From positions 457,188 to 521,187 of the forward strand of contig NZ_JAASRW010000003.1 of assembly GCF_011761355.1 (NCBI RefSeq): 64,000 bases of DNA, written 5' to 3'. Of this stretch, positions 63,501-64,000 are shown piece after piece; the first letter of the stretch is position 1; the number at the start of each line of letters is the position of its first letter. This DNA comes from Paenibacillus lupini. Its GTDB lineage: Bacteria > Bacillota > Bacilli > Paenibacillales > Paenibacillaceae. Made by a program: the position numbers and the translations under genes. A model generated the notes under the pieces. The model was given only the letters and a program-made list of their open reading frames with translations, did no database searches and had not been told where the DNA came from.

Positions 63501-64000
63501 CGATTTGCGATTGTTGTTGATAATGGAACTGACGTTAATTTAAGCAACCTAAATATTTTACAAGGCGGGTTAATCGGCAGTGCTGTACAAGTTAGAGGTA
63601 CCTCAAGTTATCATTTTAGCAATATCGGTGTTAAAACGTTCAATAAAAACTATAAAACGCAAACCGCAACTGTGTATCCTGATGCAAATGGCAGTACCAA
63701 GTTCGATAGTTCCGTACAGGCAAATTTATCGCAGTCCTACGTTTTCCCGAGCATTGTCTCTGACACAACCGTAGATATTGCCTATACAAGCACGCATATT
63801 AATTCCATTTCAAGCCGTGCAATTGACATTAAGGCTGGGACAACGGCTGGTAATGTGTTGGACGAGTTAATATCCCTGAATGGTGTTCAGACGATTTCCG
63901 TTGTAGATGGTAGTGGCCATCCCGTTGCTTCAACCGAAGCTATTACAACAGATCATTGTCTTAAAGTGACTTCAGCCGAAGGAATCCAAACGATCATGCC
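60576..64000 (+). CDS. Secreted right-handed beta-helix protein (GH28/pectate-lyase-like), partial at the window edge
   Basis: At least 1141 codons without a stop before the end of the window. TTG start behind GAGGAGAG; signal peptide of about 28 residues (RLLISTIIALTMMFSLAYGA). Residues 30-480 are beta-rich domains of unknown type. From about 485 a beta-helix begins with VTNFGAVADAKVSDSAGD and AINAAIVAASKNGGGTVYFK, the entry of GH28-like proteins, and continues with many NIxI rungs. From about 1085 a different domain starts (NVLDELISLNGVQTISVVDG). The classical GH28 catalytic motifs are not obvious, so activity is uncertain. Confidence 0.8.
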   Translation, partial: MKKRLLISTIIALTMMFSLAYGAWAASNPQLNDSSKQVKQDNHGQSKKITPLGFSSTVRASDTFSFKTSSTIDLLNITSGSVPPYITITDGKDKLDLSHAKISVLKGTDGIAYAITNLPAVNKAKSYELQISNSKISLKKAAFKPANSSNTNLRMLNNAIHLSSIDNANSSIYMIPQYDVEQLLAEIDSTDNSIQQYSVTDRSGNEKRISDEILNNDRLTVVAEDGTSKSYTIQLSTLKANLQQYTAGQTQDIILEYSINRTTPERKYLYGTLTFHLPDGITASPTDTFDLIGRGFVQLNDAAIASAKDYNHSGRNWVRDINSNEDLRTKVAITDGGKTVSIKDTDFSAYNGVDVTLVLKNKKMPSHGGTFSATFSGKAYSGTPREADYTETGTAKFNITTNVTNLVRKAADVSYNTPTTVVLEADSLNKQASVYASLDKGLTWVNTGTVFKSQQAVLSNLLPETNYSFKLVTSDGSSNMVSYYSGQYDVTNFGAVADAKVSDSAGDIMKYTGSDNAAAINAAIVAASKNGGGTVYFKGDSNFASNSIHLRSNVHLYLDKNAQLIALDHIDAREAPLNYPFALGQDDGHGYWEDALMWGIRVENIKIIGNSAKIYGNMNLYTGYSDPYVAGNGTKTISLKLSKNIVIGGMDEDHLLTIEQGGWFSVLTTGCDNIRVQNILLPDSTSGRQRDTFNFMQNSDASAYNITTLKSSNDVAKLGSDFSLGFIRHVSNIDIEKIVAGDIAGGNVFQLGSETVGDMENITAKNLSLTTNANKTGVAIWVNDGSNVSNVTLSDLHLENTSGGIAFGVSPRFEGAGLDEDGSLQTARLPLGIRRPGSISNVTVDGAVLSKNAGGDGAFPIVIQGYKRFPSTGSAGQVDVGSVGTIVDGETYPVRNITIKNLDLTASYNPAKPASKPVLSNTTEVIAEAKNGGNYRTSSYSNASSFPAYGILMKYVDHVTIQDSSIKYEDTLKNDRFAIVVDNGTDVNLSNLNILQGGLIGSAVQVRGTSSYHFSNIGVKTFNKNYKTQTATVYPDANGSTKFDSSVQANLSQSYVFPSIVSDTTVDIAYTSTHINSISSRAIDIKAGTTAGNVLDELISLNGVQTISVVDGSGHPVASTEAITTDHCLKVTSAEGIQTIM

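Overview
The window looks like the chromosome of a Paenibacillus or close relative (Bacillales). Shine-Dalgarno boxes are strong and AGGAGG-like, TTG and GTG starts are frequent, and terminators are intrinsic. A very large secreted GH87-type alpha-1,3-glucanase has the domain order known from Paenibacillus and Bacillus circulans enzymes. No rRNA, tRNA, CRISPR array or prophage was seen.

1-14 kb is orderly, core-like DNA: an HD-domain alarmone-type hydrolase, the GH87 glucanase with an elaborate leader, glutamate racemase (murI), a KtrB-type potassium channel subunit, a secreted tyrosine phosphatase, SelO, a small XRE regulator, a double AHSA1 protein, a cyclase-family hydrolase and a YVTN beta-propeller protein. 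An intact IS110-family transposase (14.2-15.4 kb) marks the boundary to what follows.

15.6-60.4 kb is an accessory mosaic. It carries repeated small cassettes of one transcriptional regulator beside one or a few oxidoreductases or other small enzymes: CMD/SDR/cupin with TetR; TetR with a flavodoxin-fold NAD(P)H oxidoreductase; TetR with an FAD oxygenase; TetR with a reductase and a tautomerase; MarR with an SDR; MerR with an aldo/keto reductase; LysR with a quinone reductase and a nitroreductase; SDR with MerR. Several have clear palindromic operators between or upstream of the genes. This suggests a set of independently induced responses to quinones, electrophiles or antibiotics. Between them lie a GH5 lipoprotein followed by a complete sugar ABC transporter, orphan enzymes, and many relics: an MFS transporter with two frameshifts, RCC1, DUF3888, VOC, cupin, group II intron, FnIII/discoidin and a helicase C-half.

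The most striking feature is a dispersed ~60-120 bp structured repeat. It is built as box 1 (a small hairpin with a GGGAAC loop), a variable strong hairpin, and box 2 (GGGCAGGATAG core). I find 23 full or partial copies between 15.6 and 60.2 kb, none in the first 15.5 kb, and all in the same orientation whatever the direction of the neighbouring genes. Box 1 arms vary in a compensatory way, which points to selection on a folded structure. I do not recognise a named family.

Other candidates for new biology are a duplicated structured leader with a start-stop mini-ORF before the GH87 gene, an IS110 relic and its 280 bp miniature whose 5' stems covary, and a twin ~140 bp palindromic repeat at 33 kb. 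The window ends inside a long secreted beta-helix protein (60.6 kb to the edge), so the locus is flanked by polysaccharide-active secreted proteins on both sides.
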